A stretch of DNA of 64,000 nt from Bog-473 sp963706555 (GCA_963706555.1 OY970164.1:4340001-4404000); one strand, 5' to 3'. Counted from the first letter of the stretch, positions 27,018-36,024 are shown. A program made the numbers and translations. Notes: generated from the sequence alone by a model not told the origin.

Positions 27018-27134
27018 GCGTCATGCAAGTGCGCTACCAGCTGCGCCAACGGCCCTTCCCGTGTGACCTTACCATCAGGGCAAATCCTGATGGATGTGCA
27101 TTGTCGTGGGCACGATGATCCGGCATTGCCTACG
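26246..27134. other. Non-coding right end of element B and original tRNA-Val leader
   Basis: No supported gene. The left part (26.25-26.78 kb) has only short random frames. From ~26785 it carries the left arm and core of att site 3. The 79 bp after the core (27056-27134) are probably the ancestral promoter side of tRNA-Val and the start region of the PhyH-like gene. Confidence 0.5.
26785..27055. repeat. att site 3: left arm plus ancestral tRNA-Val 5' half
   Basis: AGTAAGTAACGCAGTAAGTAACGG begins at 26889, 129 bp before the core at 27018. The core (27018-27055) matches the functional tRNA 5' half over 38 bases without mismatch and then stops; the following TTCCCGTGTGACC is unrelated to the element arms. 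This fits the chromosomal 5' half displaced when the elements inserted at the anticodon loop. Confidence 0.75.
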
Positions 27135-27977
27135 ATGAAACTCGTGGCGAAATCCGTGACGAACCCGGACTCGGAGATCGACGACCATTTGCGTCGGATC
27201 GCCGAGGATGGCTTCACCATTCTTCCCGACGCCATTGAGCCGGATCTCGTTGCAGAGATCGACGAAGGACTCATCGCGTTGGAGCGAGAGCTCGGGACGG
27301 TGCCGGCCGACAACCTCTTCGAGGGTCTCCACACGACGCGCGTGTACAACCTGTTGATCCATGGCGCCACATTCGAGAAGATCCCGCTCCATCCCAATGT
27401 CCTGCCGGTTGTCGAGGGTGTCCTCGATCGCGGTCTGCTGATCTCTTCGCTCTCCTCCATTGCCATCGGGCCGGGCGAGCGGGCCCAGCCGATACACGCC
27501 GACGACCAGGTGATCCCCCTCGGCCGGCCGCACATACCGATCATCTGCAACACCATGTGGGCGATCACCGACTTCACCGAGGAGAACGGCGCGACCCGCC
27601 TCGTTCCCGGGAGCCACCTCCGGGACGAGGCTCCGAACCCGCTCGAGCACTACGACACCATCGCCGCCGAAATGACGAAGGGAAGCGTGCTCGTCTGGGT
27701 TGGAAGTCTCTGGCACGGCGGTGGCGCGAACCTCACCGACAGACGACGGGTGGGCATCGCCATGAATTACTGCGCCGGCTTCATCCGGCAGCAGGAGAAT
27801 CAACAGCTCGGGATCCCCCCGCAGATGGTCAAAACCTTCCCGCGCCGTTTGCAGGAGCTCGTTGGCTACTCGGTGTACAACGGCCTCATCGGGCACATCG
27901 ACAAACAGCACCCGGGCGCGTACGTATTGCAGGACGACGACGCGCTCGAGATGGTGTGGGATCTCCTCAAAGGTTGA
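27135..27977 (+). CDS. Phytanoyl-CoA dioxygenase (PhyH) family protein
   Basis: 280 residues from ATG 27135. Typical PhyH layout: N-terminal helix (DDHLRRIAEDGFTILPDAIE), HADD (iron-binding HxD) in AQPIHADDQVIPLG, the NGATRLVPGSH segment, then distal His in WHGGGANLTDRRRVGIAMNY with the 2-oxoglutarate-binding Arg. A non-haem Fe(II)/2-oxoglutarate oxygenase; the substrate is not predictable. The frame is open upstream into att site 3, so earlier starts are discounted. It converges with the exonuclease gene, leaving a 3-bp gap. Confidence 0.82.
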   Translation: MKLVAKSVTNPDSEIDDHLRRIAEDGFTILPDAIEPDLVAEIDEGLIALERELGTVPADNLFEGLHTTRVYNLLIHGATFEKIPLHPNVLPVVEGVLDRGLLISSLSSIAIGPGERAQPIHADDQVIPLGRPHIPIICNTMWAITDFTEENGATRLVPGSHLRDEAPNPLEHYDTIAAEMTKGSVLVWVGSLWHGGGANLTDRRRVGIAMNYCAGFIRQQENQQLGIPPQMVKTFPRRLQELVGYSVYNGLIGHIDKQHPGAYVLQDDDALEMVWDLLKG

Positions 27978-27980
27978 GGT

Positions 27981-28703
27981 TTACGCCGCTGCGTTGAGAA
28001 TTGCGGGTGCCACCGGCCAGATGTAGTCACGCCGATCGATCGGGCTCATTCCACCCTGGACGCGCCAATCGTCATAACTCTCGGCCCATTCGCGGTGCCA
28101 GTCGATCTGCGCCTCGTGCAGGGCGAAAAGATCGGTGTCCCCGAGTTCCTCGAAGCACGCGGCCAATGCGAGTATCACCTGTGCGGAGGCGATCGCGTCT
28201 GCTGCTGCGTCATGCGCATTCTCGATGCACACTCCATACTGCGCGCAGAGCGCACCCAGGGTCCGGCTCCCCTTGCGGTAGCGGTCATGATGCCGGTCGA
28301 GGACCACGGCATCAAGCGCAGGCCCGCGCCAACCTCGCTCGAGCAGACCCACGCCGCAGAGCCGACGCGATTGCGTGTCGAGGATGGTCAGGTCGTAGTC
28401 AAGCTTCATCCCGACCAGAGGCACGCCCCGTCGTCCGGCCGAGAGCACCGCGACAGAGATCAGCTCGATTGCATCTGCGAGCGCCATCCCCTCAGCCCGG
28501 CATTGCTCCGTGGTGATCCCGTGCACCCCGATTGCCTCGGCCGGGATCTCACGACCCGGGTCCACCAGACCCGCGGATGTCGAGACGAGCGCTCCACCCA
28601 CCATCGTCACCAACGCGAACGACACTGGCACGTCATGGAACCGGTCGACCCCCGTCGTCTCGAAGTCGAATCCCAAAACCTCACCTGTCGCCCAATTGCT
28701 CAT
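27981..28703 (-). CDS. DEDDh 3'-5' exonuclease (DnaQ/Pol III epsilon-like)
   Basis: 240 residues from ATG 28703. Exo I is FDFETTG (D13, E15), the exo II region is KLDYDLTILD, and exo III has the histidine in ENAHDAAADAIASAQVI. Single domain with a helical tail ending in PIDRRDYIWPVAP. Homologs in actinobacteria are free-standing proofreading-type or RNase T-like nucleases; which substrate applies is unclear. The long open frame upstream of 28703 has random composition. Confidence 0.85.
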   Translation of the reverse strand: MSNWATGEVLGFDFETTGVDRFHDVPVSFALVTMVGGALVSTSAGLVDPGREIPAEAIGVHGITTEQCRAEGMALADAIELISVAVLSAGRRGVPLVGMKLDYDLTILDTQSRRLCGVGLLERGWRGPALDAVVLDRHHDRYRKGSRTLGALCAQYGVCIENAHDAAADAIASAQVILALAACFEELGDTDLFALHEAQIDWHREWAESYDDWRVQGGMSPIDRRDYIWPVAPAILNAAA

Positions 28704-28949
28704 GATCCGAGGATGGCACGGCGTTGTATCACAGCCGCGGCAATCGCTCGAAAAGATTGACGCGCACGGAAACGCACGCCGGTGTATCGGGACTTTTGGC
28801 ACTGGCTCGCGTTGGAGGCGGGGAGAATAATGGTCAAGCAAGACGTTGGTGCAGCAGCAGGTGAGCCAGCGTCGCCGGATCCGTTCGATCGCCGGGATAC
28901 AGACACCAGTCTTCTCGGGAGTTCCGGCAATAGGCCCGGGGGGTTCCAT

Positions 28950-28984
28950 GAGACGTGCGACTCGGTGACCGGGTCGCACGTCTC
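28950..28984 (-). terminator. 12-bp perfect hairpin downstream of the histidine kinase gene
   Basis: GAGACGTGCGAC pairs with GTCGCACGTCTC across an 11-base loop. It lies 20 bp after the kinase stop on the minus strand. No T-tract, so a factor-assisted or GC-type terminator is likely. The rest of 28704-29004 shows no gene. Confidence 0.55.
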
Positions 28985-29004
28985 TCGTAGAAGGGGGCCT
29001 CCGC

Positions 29005-30144
29005 CTACCCGTCCAGAAGGGTGAGGGGGATACACCAGATAAGCCTGGTGCCACCTTCGCGCGACGTCCCCAACTCGAGACTGCCGCCGAGCCGCTCGGC
29101 GCGGGTGCGCATGTTCTTCAAGCCCCGCCCGTCGGCACCGGCCTCTGCCATCCCCCGCCCGTCGTCGACGACGACGAGACGAAGTTCGTCCCCGGCGGCC
29201 ACGGTCACTGCGACGTGGGTGGCGGCGGCATGCCGTCCCACGTTGGTCAGAGCCTCCCGGAGTGTTGCGAGGGCGTGGTCGGCGATCGATCCCGAGACAG
29301 CCGTGTCGACCAACCCGGTGAAGGTCACGTGGGGTACCGCCCCGATGACGGGTGTCAGCTCGTGCAGCAGATCGAAGACCATGCGCCGGAAGCCGTCCTG
29401 GTTGATCGTCATCTCGAGGTTGAAGATCGCCGTGCGCAAGTGGCGAATGGTCTCGTCGAGCTTGTTGATGGCATCGCCGATCCGACTGGCCACCTCGGGC
29501 CGGTCCACGAGACGGGCGGTCCCCTGGAGCGAGAGCCCGACGGCGAACAAGCGCTGAATGACGGTGTCGTGGAGATCGCGAGCGATGCGATCCCGATCCT
29601 CGGTCAGCGTGTGGTCGCGGGCCACCCCGTGGAGTCGGGCGTTCTCAATGGCAATGCCTGCGGCCATGGCCAGGGTCACGGCGGTGGCCTCGTCCTCGGC
29701 GGAGAATTCGGGGGCGCCGTTCTTGTCGGTGAGATAGAGGTTGCCGTACACCTCGCCACGGACGCGCACCGGCACACCGAGGAACGACGTCATCGGCGGG
29801 TGACCGCTCGGGAATCCATAGCTGTCCGGGGACTGCGACAAATTGGAAAGGCGCAGGGGTTTGGCCTCGATGATCAGGGTGCCGAGCACCCCCCGGCCGC
29901 TCGGGCGTGGCCCGATGGCAAATTCCTCATCCGGCTCGAGACCGACGGTAAGGAACTGATCGAGGGTGGTGCCGTTCTCGCTCAGGACGCCGAGTGCCCC
30001 GTAGCGGGCGTCGACCAGTGAGCACGCCTCACCGACGAGATGGCGGAGGACAACCGGCAGGCTCAGCTCGCCTTCCATCATGAGCATCGCCTCAACCAGC
30101 CGCCTGAGCTTGACGGGATCGTCGATCTGATCGAGTGGGCGCAC
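29005..30144 (-). CDS. GAF-domain sensor histidine kinase (DevS/NarL-type)
   Basis: 379 residues. A single GAF domain (~30-172) is followed by a HisKA_3 dimerisation helix with phospho-acceptor H192 in RIARDLHDTVIQRLF, then an HATPase domain with ALREALTNVGRHA, VVVDDGRGM and GRGLKNMRTRAERLGG. No membrane segment, so cytosolic. It is divergent from a NarL-type regulator 98 bp away, its likely partner. The arrangement resembles DevS/DevR of mycobacteria; haem in the GAF domain is possible but not visible. Confidence 0.88.
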   Translation of the reverse strand: MRPLDQIDDPVKLRRLVEAMLMMEGELSLPVVLRHLVGEACSLVDARYGALGVLSENGTTLDQFLTVGLEPDEEFAIGPRPSGRGVLGTLIIEAKPLRLSNLSQSPDSYGFPSGHPPMTSFLGVPVRVRGEVYGNLYLTDKNGAPEFSAEDEATAVTLAMAAGIAIENARLHGVARDHTLTEDRDRIARDLHDTVIQRLFAVGLSLQGTARLVDRPEVASRIGDAINKLDETIRHLRTAIFNLEMTINQDGFRRMVFDLLHELTPVIGAVPHVTFTGLVDTAVSGSIADHALATLREALTNVGRHAAATHVAVTVAAGDELRLVVVDDGRGMAEAGADGRGLKNMRTRAERLGGSLELGTSREGGTRLIWCIPLTLLDG

Positions 30145-30242
30145 CGCTTCAAGGGTAGCGGTCGGGTGGATCAGAGTCCTACGGGGCAGTGGAACGGAGG
30201 TGGCGACCGCCCGAGGGCCTGCACCGTGGCAATATTGGGGGA

Positions 30243-30917
30243 ATGAAAATTCGCATCTTCATCCTCGACGACCACGAACTGGTCCGGACGGGTTTGAAAA
30301 CACTCCTGGATGCCGAGGACGACATGGACGTCGTCGGCCAGGCTGCCACGGCCCAACAGGGGTTGGAGGAGATCGGCGCGCTCCAACCGGACGTCGCCAT
30401 CCTCGACGTGCGACTGCCCGATGGCAGCGGCATCGAAGTGTGCAGGGAGATCCGCTCGCTCTACCCCGACGTGTCGTGCCTGATGCTGACGTCCTACGCG
30501 GACGACGATGCCCTCTTCTCGGCGATCATGGCGGGTGCCGCCGGCTACGTCCTCAAGGAGATCGGTGGGAGCGACCTCATCGGCGACATCCGCCGGGTGA
30601 GCCAGGGGCGGTCGCTCATCGACGCCAACCTGTCCAAGGAGATCTTCGACCGGTTGCGCAAGAGCCAGAAGACCGAGGCGCGATTGTCCAGTCTCTCGCC
30701 CCAGGAGCGAAAGGTCCTCGACCTCATTGCCCAGGGTCGGTCCAACCGTCAGATCGCCGAGGAGATCTTCCTGGCCGAGAAGACGGTGAAGAACTACGTG
30801 TCGAGCCTTCTGGCCAAGCTCGGGATGCAGCGCCGCACCGAAGCAGGTGTCTACGCGGCGATTCTAAATGAGCGCAAGTCCATGAACCCGAGCGCACCTC
30901 CCCCGAGAACCATCTAG
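30243..30917 (+). CDS. NarL/DevR-type response regulator
   Basis: 224 residues from ATG 30243. Receiver domain with D9/D10, phospho-acceptor D55 (VAILDVRLPDGSG), T83 and K105 (GYVLKEIG). LuxR-type helix-turn-helix at ~155-205 (LSPQERKVLDLIAQGRSNRQ, then EKTVKNYVSSLLAKLG). The longer open frame starting at 30189 is discounted because homology begins at MKIRIFILDDHE. Divergently paired with the GAF kinase. Likely a transcription activator responding to redox or oxygen state (inference from family). Confidence 0.9.
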   Translation: MKIRIFILDDHELVRTGLKTLLDAEDDMDVVGQAATAQQGLEEIGALQPDVAILDVRLPDGSGIEVCREIRSLYPDVSCLMLTSYADDDALFSAIMAGAAGYVLKEIGGSDLIGDIRRVSQGRSLIDANLSKEIFDRLRKSQKTEARLSSLSPQERKVLDLIAQGRSNRQIAEEIFLAEKTVKNYVSSLLAKLGMQRRTEAGVYAAILNERKSMNPSAPPPRTI

Positions 30918-30952
30918 TCCCGCAGGCATATCCCCTGTCCAGGGGAATTTGT

Positions 30953-31258
30953 CTACAGTGGATCGAACTCGATTCCTCGGGCCCGCAGGAGTTCTTCGAG
31001 CCGGGCCCGCTCAGCGATCGGATTGACGAAGCGCGCTGGGTCGTGGTCGATGGACATCGCAGCGCAAAGTGACAGCAGGATCCGATCATGGTCGAGTTCC
31101 CGTGCCAGGTCTTCGGCCACGACGTGCTTGTGGACGGCGGCCCGTCGATGAAGGCGCAGGCGACACTGCTGAAGATCGGCAACGAGCTCTTCCTTCGAGG
31201 GCGGCACCTCGTTGGCATCTGAGCTGACCAGAAGGTCGCTCAGGAGTTCGCTATACAT
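30953..31258 (-). CDS. Hypothetical protein, 101 aa
   Basis: Acidic helical protein (MYSELLSDLLVSSDANEVPP, EELVADLQQCRLRLHRRAAV, EDLARELDHDRILLSLCAAM, ERARLEELLRARGIEFD). The composition is clearly protein-like but no family is recognised. ATG 31258 is preferred over a GTG two codons upstream. It converges with the response regulator gene. Confidence 0.55.
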   Translation of the reverse strand: MYSELLSDLLVSSDANEVPPSKEELVADLQQCRLRLHRRAAVHKHVVAEDLARELDHDRILLSLCAAMSIDHDPARFVNPIAERARLEELLRARGIEFDPL

Positions 31259-31446
31259 CGACACACCGTAGGTTTAGTCAAACGGCACCGGACCAACTAG
31301 GGCCGAAATCCCCAAGTCTTATGAAATCTTTACCCGCGGCCGCGTCGAGCCCGGGAGGCCTTGAATGCATCTCCCCTGATCAGTGCACTAATTCGCCGGA
31401 GACCCCGGTTCCCCTTGAATTTTCCTCCCTGGCCGGTCAGCCCTGG

Positions 31447-32163
31447 CTAGGCCGCATTCCCCGCTCGTTCGAGGACCTGCTCGGCCGATTCAGAACCTCG
31501 GGCGGTGACCGTGCCGAGCGTCGTCGCCACTCGCACGTCTCGACCGGTCACCGAGATCGGATCGTCGAGGACCGCCTGGACGCGCTGCATCAGCGGCTTC
31601 ACGTACTGCTCGTCCTCGATGGTCATAACCGCAACCAGTTCGCACTCCCCTATCCGGCTCACCGTGTCCTCGCTGCGAAGCATGGCCGTCAGTCGCCTCG
31701 ACATCCCGCGGAGCACTTCGTTCCCCGAGCTGTACCCCAACTCGTCGTTGATGTCCTTGAGATTGTCCAGGTCGATATGGGAGACGATGACGCATCCGCC
31801 GTGCCGCTGCCGACGCGTCAACTCTCGGTTGAGCCGGTCCAGGAGCAACATACGGTTGGCCAGGCCGGTCAGAGGGTCGGCCAGAGAGAGCTGCCAGAGG
31901 TCGTCGTACTTGCCGATGGGCTCATCGGGGCGCTCCAAGCGGTCGCCCGAATCACCGAACGAAATTTCATGGAACATGGACTCGAGACTGCTGGCGAGCT
32001 CCCGAGCGGGATCGCTACCGACGTCCACCGGCTTCGGCTCCTCGAGGACCTGGACCGAAGTGGCGGAATCGCGAGGATCCAGAGCGTGTGGCGGCGTCTC
32101 CGCCTTTGGCACAGCTCGTCGAAATCGCATGTGAGCCTCCGCTACCCAATCCCTCAAAAGCAT
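31447..32163 (-). CDS. Degenerate GGDEF-domain protein
   Basis: 238 residues. GGDEF fold: DPLTGLANRMLLLDRLNREL, IDLDNLKDINDELGYSSGNE, then SRIGECELVAVM where RxGGDEF should be. The signature is thus IGECE, so diguanylate cyclase activity is doubtful and a c-di-GMP or GTP-sensing role is more likely. The N-terminal ~80 residues are low-complexity without a sensor domain. Start ATG 32163 follows GGGAG at a good distance; ATG 32130 is the alternative. Confidence 0.75.
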   Translation of the reverse strand: MLLRDWVAEAHMRFRRAVPKAETPPHALDPRDSATSVQVLEEPKPVDVGSDPARELASSLESMFHEISFGDSGDRLERPDEPIGKYDDLWQLSLADPLTGLANRMLLLDRLNRELTRRQRHGGCVIVSHIDLDNLKDINDELGYSSGNEVLRGMSRRLTAMLRSEDTVSRIGECELVAVMTIEDEQYVKPLMQRVQAVLDDPISVTGRDVRVATTLGTVTARGSESAEQVLERAGNAA

Positions 32164-33135
32164 TTTAGCTGCTCCCGGGGTCGGACAATAGGACCGTAAG
32201 TCCCAATTGGATCGCCGACCAGGTCTTCGAGGGCGCGGCCCAAATCGGGTGAACACCCAGGTCGGCACGGCCCGGACCCTTTCCGAAGGGCTCGCGGCCT
32301 TCGAGCCGTTGTACGCCGCGTGCAGCAGGGCGGCCGGGACCGACGACCATCCTCCTCCGGGCCGGAGGGCCAGGTGCGCTTCGAACCCGCGATTTGGTGC
32401 CGGTGCACGCTCGCTGTCCTCGGCGACGCTTTGGGCGTCGCGCGGGTGCACGGGGCCAGAAACCCGCCTGCGGACGACTCTCGTGCCTGGTTGACGATCC
32501 TCCGGACTTTCCCGACCTTGCCTGAGGCCGTGCGTCCACATGATTGCGCCGGCCCGCGTCCTCGCCTCCTGCGAACCCATCGACTGAATCCTGACTGATC
32601 AAATGACTCTTCCACCGGTTCCCGAGAGGTCCATGGGCCTCAGTTGTGGTGTGATGCAGTTGCAGTCGCGTTGCAATGCGGTAGCAATCGAGAGGGCCGA
32701 ACCTGGGGCGAATGCGCAGTGGTCCTGGTGGCTCGAAGCCCGACGGCAAAGGGAGGGCCAAATACCGCGGGCCGCGTCCGGTCCCTGCCGCAGCCTCGCA
32801 CCCGACACCACGTGCGTCGAGGTTCGGCTCGAGTTTTCCTCTTGCGCGCACGAGGCCGTCGGACGAACTCCCTTTTTTTCCTATATTTTCTGCCTTTCTC
32901 TGGTGCGATGCATGCGCGCGCAGTTCGTGGTGCCGCCGGGATGCACGCCGTTCGAGACAGAGGCGCGGCCCCGCGACACCCGGGGTACGCGGCGTTGCTG
33001 AGTTGCACCTGGGACTTCTCCAGAGCGATGTCAACGTCGGCCAACCGCCTCTTTTGCACGAAAGAGGCCCTGAGTTGTCCCGATATTGATCCTTGATCGA
33101 TTTAAAATTTTCACAGCTGGCACTACCATTTCGAG
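32164..33135. other. ~970-bp stretch with no supported gene
   Basis: Several open frames cover this stretch on both strands but all are Arg/Pro/Gly-rich run-ons. A locally AT-rich stretch (32870-32900, and TTTAAAATTTT at 33101) precedes the acyltransferase gene and may hold its promoter. No RNA gene or repeat was recognised. Confidence 0.45.
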
Positions 33136-33711
33136 ATGCCCGTCGACGTGCGATATGGAGCTCGCCATGTCGCGGGCATGATTCGGCAGGACATCGAGCG
33201 GGGGGCATTTCACATTCTCGTGAACGTCATCCTCGGGAGCTCGCTGGTCCCTCGTATCGTGCGATCGGCGGTCTATCGGGCCCTCGGTATGGACATGCCG
33301 TTCCTGGTCTACATACGCCCCGGCGTGACCTTCAAGACCATGAGAGTCACCCTCGGCCCGGGCGCGATGATCAACTGCGGCGTCCAATTCGACAACCGGG
33401 CACGCGTCTCCCTCGGGGCAAATGTGGCCGTTGGCTCCGACGTCCTGTTCCTCACGGACAGTCACGAGGTGGGCTCCCCCGACCGCAGGTGTGGAGGTGC
33501 CGACGTCCTTCAGCCCATCGTGGTCGGAGACGGTGCCTGGATAGGCGCCCGGGCGACCATTATGCCGGGCGTGACCATCGGCGACGGAGCGGTGATTGCT
33601 GCCGGAGCCATGGTCGTGAGGGACTGCGAACCCAACTGCATCTACGCCGGCGTGCCGGCCCAGCTGATCCGGAAGATCGAGGACGCGGACGACGAGGACG
33701 ACGACGAGTAA
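33136..33711 (+). CDS. Hexapeptide-repeat acetyltransferase (LbH, maltose/galactoside acetyltransferase-like)
   Basis: 191 residues. N-terminal helices, then left-handed beta-helix repeats: INCGVQFDNRARVSLGANVA, VGSDVLFLTDSHEVG (catalytic His in DSHEVG), VVGDGAWIGARATIMPGVTI, GDGAVIAAGAMVVRD, CIYAGVPAQLIRKI. A trimeric acetyl-CoA-dependent transferase acting on a sugar. It precedes a membrane acyltransferase on the same strand, so both may decorate a surface polysaccharide. The C-terminus is a short poly-Asp/Glu tail. Confidence 0.85.
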   Translation: MPVDVRYGARHVAGMIRQDIERGAFHILVNVILGSSLVPRIVRSAVYRALGMDMPFLVYIRPGVTFKTMRVTLGPGAMINCGVQFDNRARVSLGANVAVGSDVLFLTDSHEVGSPDRRCGGADVLQPIVVGDGAWIGARATIMPGVTIGDGAVIAAGAMVVRDCEPNCIYAGVPAQLIRKIEDADDEDDDE

Positions 33712-34053
33712 GCGCCGTTCGTAGGACTGGCGTCCGGGTGTCCGGCGAGCCAGGAGCCGTCCGGGCTGATGACCTCACCACTGGCCGTTCACCCTCGAAC
33801 CGTGTCCCGAGGAGCTGCGGTGCCGACTGGTGGCCGAGCGTTGTATCTTCTCGGGGACCCCCTCGGTTGTCCCCGGCGACGCGTCGGACCTTGCACTCGA
33901 CTGCGACTCCCGCCGCTTCCATTGGTGCTTCTGGGATCGGTAGTGGCGGTCACGCACCAGTTTCGAGACTTCAGGACTTTTGCCTCTACCCCTTTAGGGT
34001 GCTTGTTCCTACGGTAGTGGTGGATCAGTATTTGACGGTGAGGGACCACGTAA
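33712..34053. other. Intergenic stretch between two acyltransferase genes
   Basis: 342 bp without a supported gene. The end contains a GTGAGGGACC site just upstream of ATG 34054, a plausible ribosome site. No terminator-like hairpin stands out. Confidence 0.45.
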
Positions 34054-35376
34054 ATGCATATGCACACTTCGGTGCCTTCCGGTCACACGGTTGAGAACCC
34101 GCCCCAGGGACAACTGCTCGATGGGGCCGAACCTCAAGTGAGGGAGCACCTACCGCCGCTCAAGCCTGCCACCCGGAACACGCACCTCGCCGGCATCGAC
34201 GGTCTGCGGGCTTTTGCCGCGGTGGCGGTGCTGTTCAGCCACACGGGAGCGTTCTCCATCGCTCCCGGATCGGCCGGGAAGCTGAGCAAGCTCGCTGTGT
34301 TCGGCGACCAGGGCCTGACACTGTTCTTCGCCCTTTCGGGCTTCCTGCTGTACCTGCCCTTCGTGTCCGCGCTGCTGGCCGGACGGCCGATGCCGTCGGT
34401 TCGCAAGTACGCACATAACCGAGTGCTGCGGATCTTTCCGGCCTATGTCGTGATCTTCCTCATCGTCCTCGTGTTCGGCGCCCTCACCATTCACGGGAAC
34501 ATTGAACACTTCTCCAGCGCCGATGTGGGCCGCATCACCGATCCCACCGTGCTTGTGCCCAACCTCTTCCTGCTGCAGTCGATCGTTCCGCATGCGATGG
34601 GCACCGGGATCATCCCGGCCTGGTCCCTCACGGCGGAGTTGACGTTCTACGCCCTGCTCCCCCTCGTCGGCTACCTGGCCTGGTTCCTGGCCCGACGAGT
34701 ATCCAAGGTGATCGCCCTGGCCGTTGGTCCGGTCATTTTCTTTGTCATTGCCGCGGTGACTATTCGGGAGCTCGGCCACTACAGGCCGAGGGGCACCCAC
34801 GCCATCTTCATCTACGACTGGGGCAACACCTGGTCGGCAGTCGTATCCCGCAGCTTCTTGGCCAACGCCGATCTGTTCGCCTTCGGCATGCTTGCCGCTT
34901 TGGCCATCGGGCTCCTCCGGCATCGGGACAGGGTGCCGGTGTTCGCTCGTCCACTGAAAGTGGCCATCTTCGTCACCATCGTCCTCGTAGCCCTCGTCGC
35001 TCGGCAGCAGGGCAGCGCAGGCGCACTTTCTCTTGTCGGCGCGTGCGCGGCGGGAATGATCCTCCTGACCGTCCTCCCCAGCCACACGGGAGCGCCGCAG
35101 AACGCACTGGCCCGGGTGTTGGAATGGGGCCCGGTCCGTTACATCGGCCTGATCAGCTACAGCCTCTATCTCTGGCACGTGCCGGTGATCCTCTGGATGA
35201 AGGATCACGGCCTGTTGTTCTCGAGTGGCGCGGTGGCATTGTTCGCAAACCTGGTCATCGTGTTCAGCATCGTGGTGGTGCTGGCCTCCCTCACCTATGC
35301 CTTCGTCGAAAAACCGGCGATGGCGTTGCGGGGACGCCTCCCGGCCCGCACCATTGAGATATCGGCTACGGAGTGA
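34054..35376 (+). CDS. Membrane acyltransferase family 3 (OafA/YrhL-like)
   Basis: 440 residues. After a soluble N-terminal ~45 residues comes the family signature GIDGLRAFAAVAVLFSHTGA (catalytic His in SHTG), then ALSGFLLYLPF, RRIFP-like HNRVLRIFPAYVVI, and about ten membrane segments ending in GLISYSLYLWHVPVI. It transfers acyl groups from the cytosol to extracytoplasmic glycans. ATG 34054 or 34060 starts the frame. Likely functional partner of the upstream acetyltransferase (inference). Confidence 0.88.
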   Translation: MHMHTSVPSGHTVENPPQGQLLDGAEPQVREHLPPLKPATRNTHLAGIDGLRAFAAVAVLFSHTGAFSIAPGSAGKLSKLAVFGDQGLTLFFALSGFLLYLPFVSALLAGRPMPSVRKYAHNRVLRIFPAYVVIFLIVLVFGALTIHGNIEHFSSADVGRITDPTVLVPNLFLLQSIVPHAMGTGIIPAWSLTAELTFYALLPLVGYLAWFLARRVSKVIALAVGPVIFFVIAAVTIRELGHYRPRGTHAIFIYDWGNTWSAVVSRSFLANADLFAFGMLAALAIGLLRHRDRVPVFARPLKVAIFVTIVLVALVARQQGSAGALSLVGACAAGMILLTVLPSHTGAPQNALARVLEWGPVRYIGLISYSLYLWHVPVILWMKDHGLLFSSGAVALFANLVIVFSIVVVLASLTYAFVEKPAMALRGRLPARTIEISATE

Positions 35377-35509
35377 AGCAGTAGTCCCAACCCGAACCTG
35401 CCGACGACCTGCTCGTCGCCCCAGGGCGACGTCGAGGTACTGCGGGCGAACCGTGCCGCATCGAAGGCGGCGTGCATTTTGCGGCGGGTCGAAGGCGAGC
35501 GGCGAGATC

Positions 35510-35699
35510 GTGGAGAATGGGGTGAAGGCCCGCCCCAAGTCACTCCGCTCCCAGCCGTACCGAGTGGCTCGAGACCTGGGCAACGTCGAGGCCGCCGAGA
35601 AGGGCCCCGCCTCCTATGGCAAGCGGGTCGTCCGGCGGAAGGTCTCCCCGCAAGCCCAACACCGTCGTCGGGCAGGTGATGCGGACGTTCAAGTTCTGA
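35510..35699 (+). pseudogene. Frameshifted small basic protein (repeat module copy 2)
   Basis: Reads VENGVKARPKSLRSQPYRVA, then GPASYGKRVVRRKV. After a one-base shift near 35645 it continues in another frame as RKPNTVVGQVMRTFKF and stops at 35697. A second fragment with the same ending lies on the minus strand at 38085-38180, which allows the original frame to be inferred. The original product was ~65-75 residues and strongly basic, possibly nucleic-acid binding. The true start is unclear (GTG 35510 used). Confidence 0.5.
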
Positions 35700-35808
35700 G
35701 ACGCGAACAAGCTCTCTGGACTGCAGGGGGGCTTTCCGACGAGAGCTTGTTCCGCCACCGCTCCCAATAGTGACTGAGTAGAGCGGCGACAATTCTGAGC
35801 GTACCCAC

Positions 35809-36024
35809 TCAGCTACCGGGGCCGTGCACCCTGGGCGCATGCTCCAGGCACGCCTCCACGTACCAGCTCTTCCCCTTGAGGTCCTTCCAGATGCCTTTCC
35901 ACGCTGGCGGCTCCGGACAATGCATCGCTTGGAGCTGCGGCGAGTAGATGAGCCTGAGACATCGACCCGGAATGGCGGTGAACGAGTACGGGACCGGGTC
36001 GCCTGGCTCGGGCATGCGGTCCAT
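35809..36024 (-). CDS. Small Cys/Trp protein, intact member of a repeated family
   Basis: 71 residues (MDRMPEPGDPVPYSFTAIPG, then CLRLIYSPQLQAMHCPEPPA, then a Trp-rich WKGIWKDLKGKSWYVEACLE). Decayed relatives lie at 5491-5721 and 37678-37805. It faces the basic small gene at 35510 tail to tail, an arrangement that recurs inverted at 37.7-38.2 kb, so the two genes form a module. The C...HC..P.W...C pattern could bind zinc. Function unknown. Confidence 0.5.
   Translation of the reverse strand: MDRMPEPGDPVPYSFTAIPGRCLRLIYSPQLQAMHCPEPPAWKGIWKDLKGKSWYVEACLEHAPRVHGPGS

Noticed and set aside
32602..33096. Overlapping frames of 125-150 codons in the gap before the acetyltransferase
   Set aside because: All are Arg/Ala-rich or Cys-rich without domain signals, and three frames are open at once, typical of GC-rich non-coding DNA.
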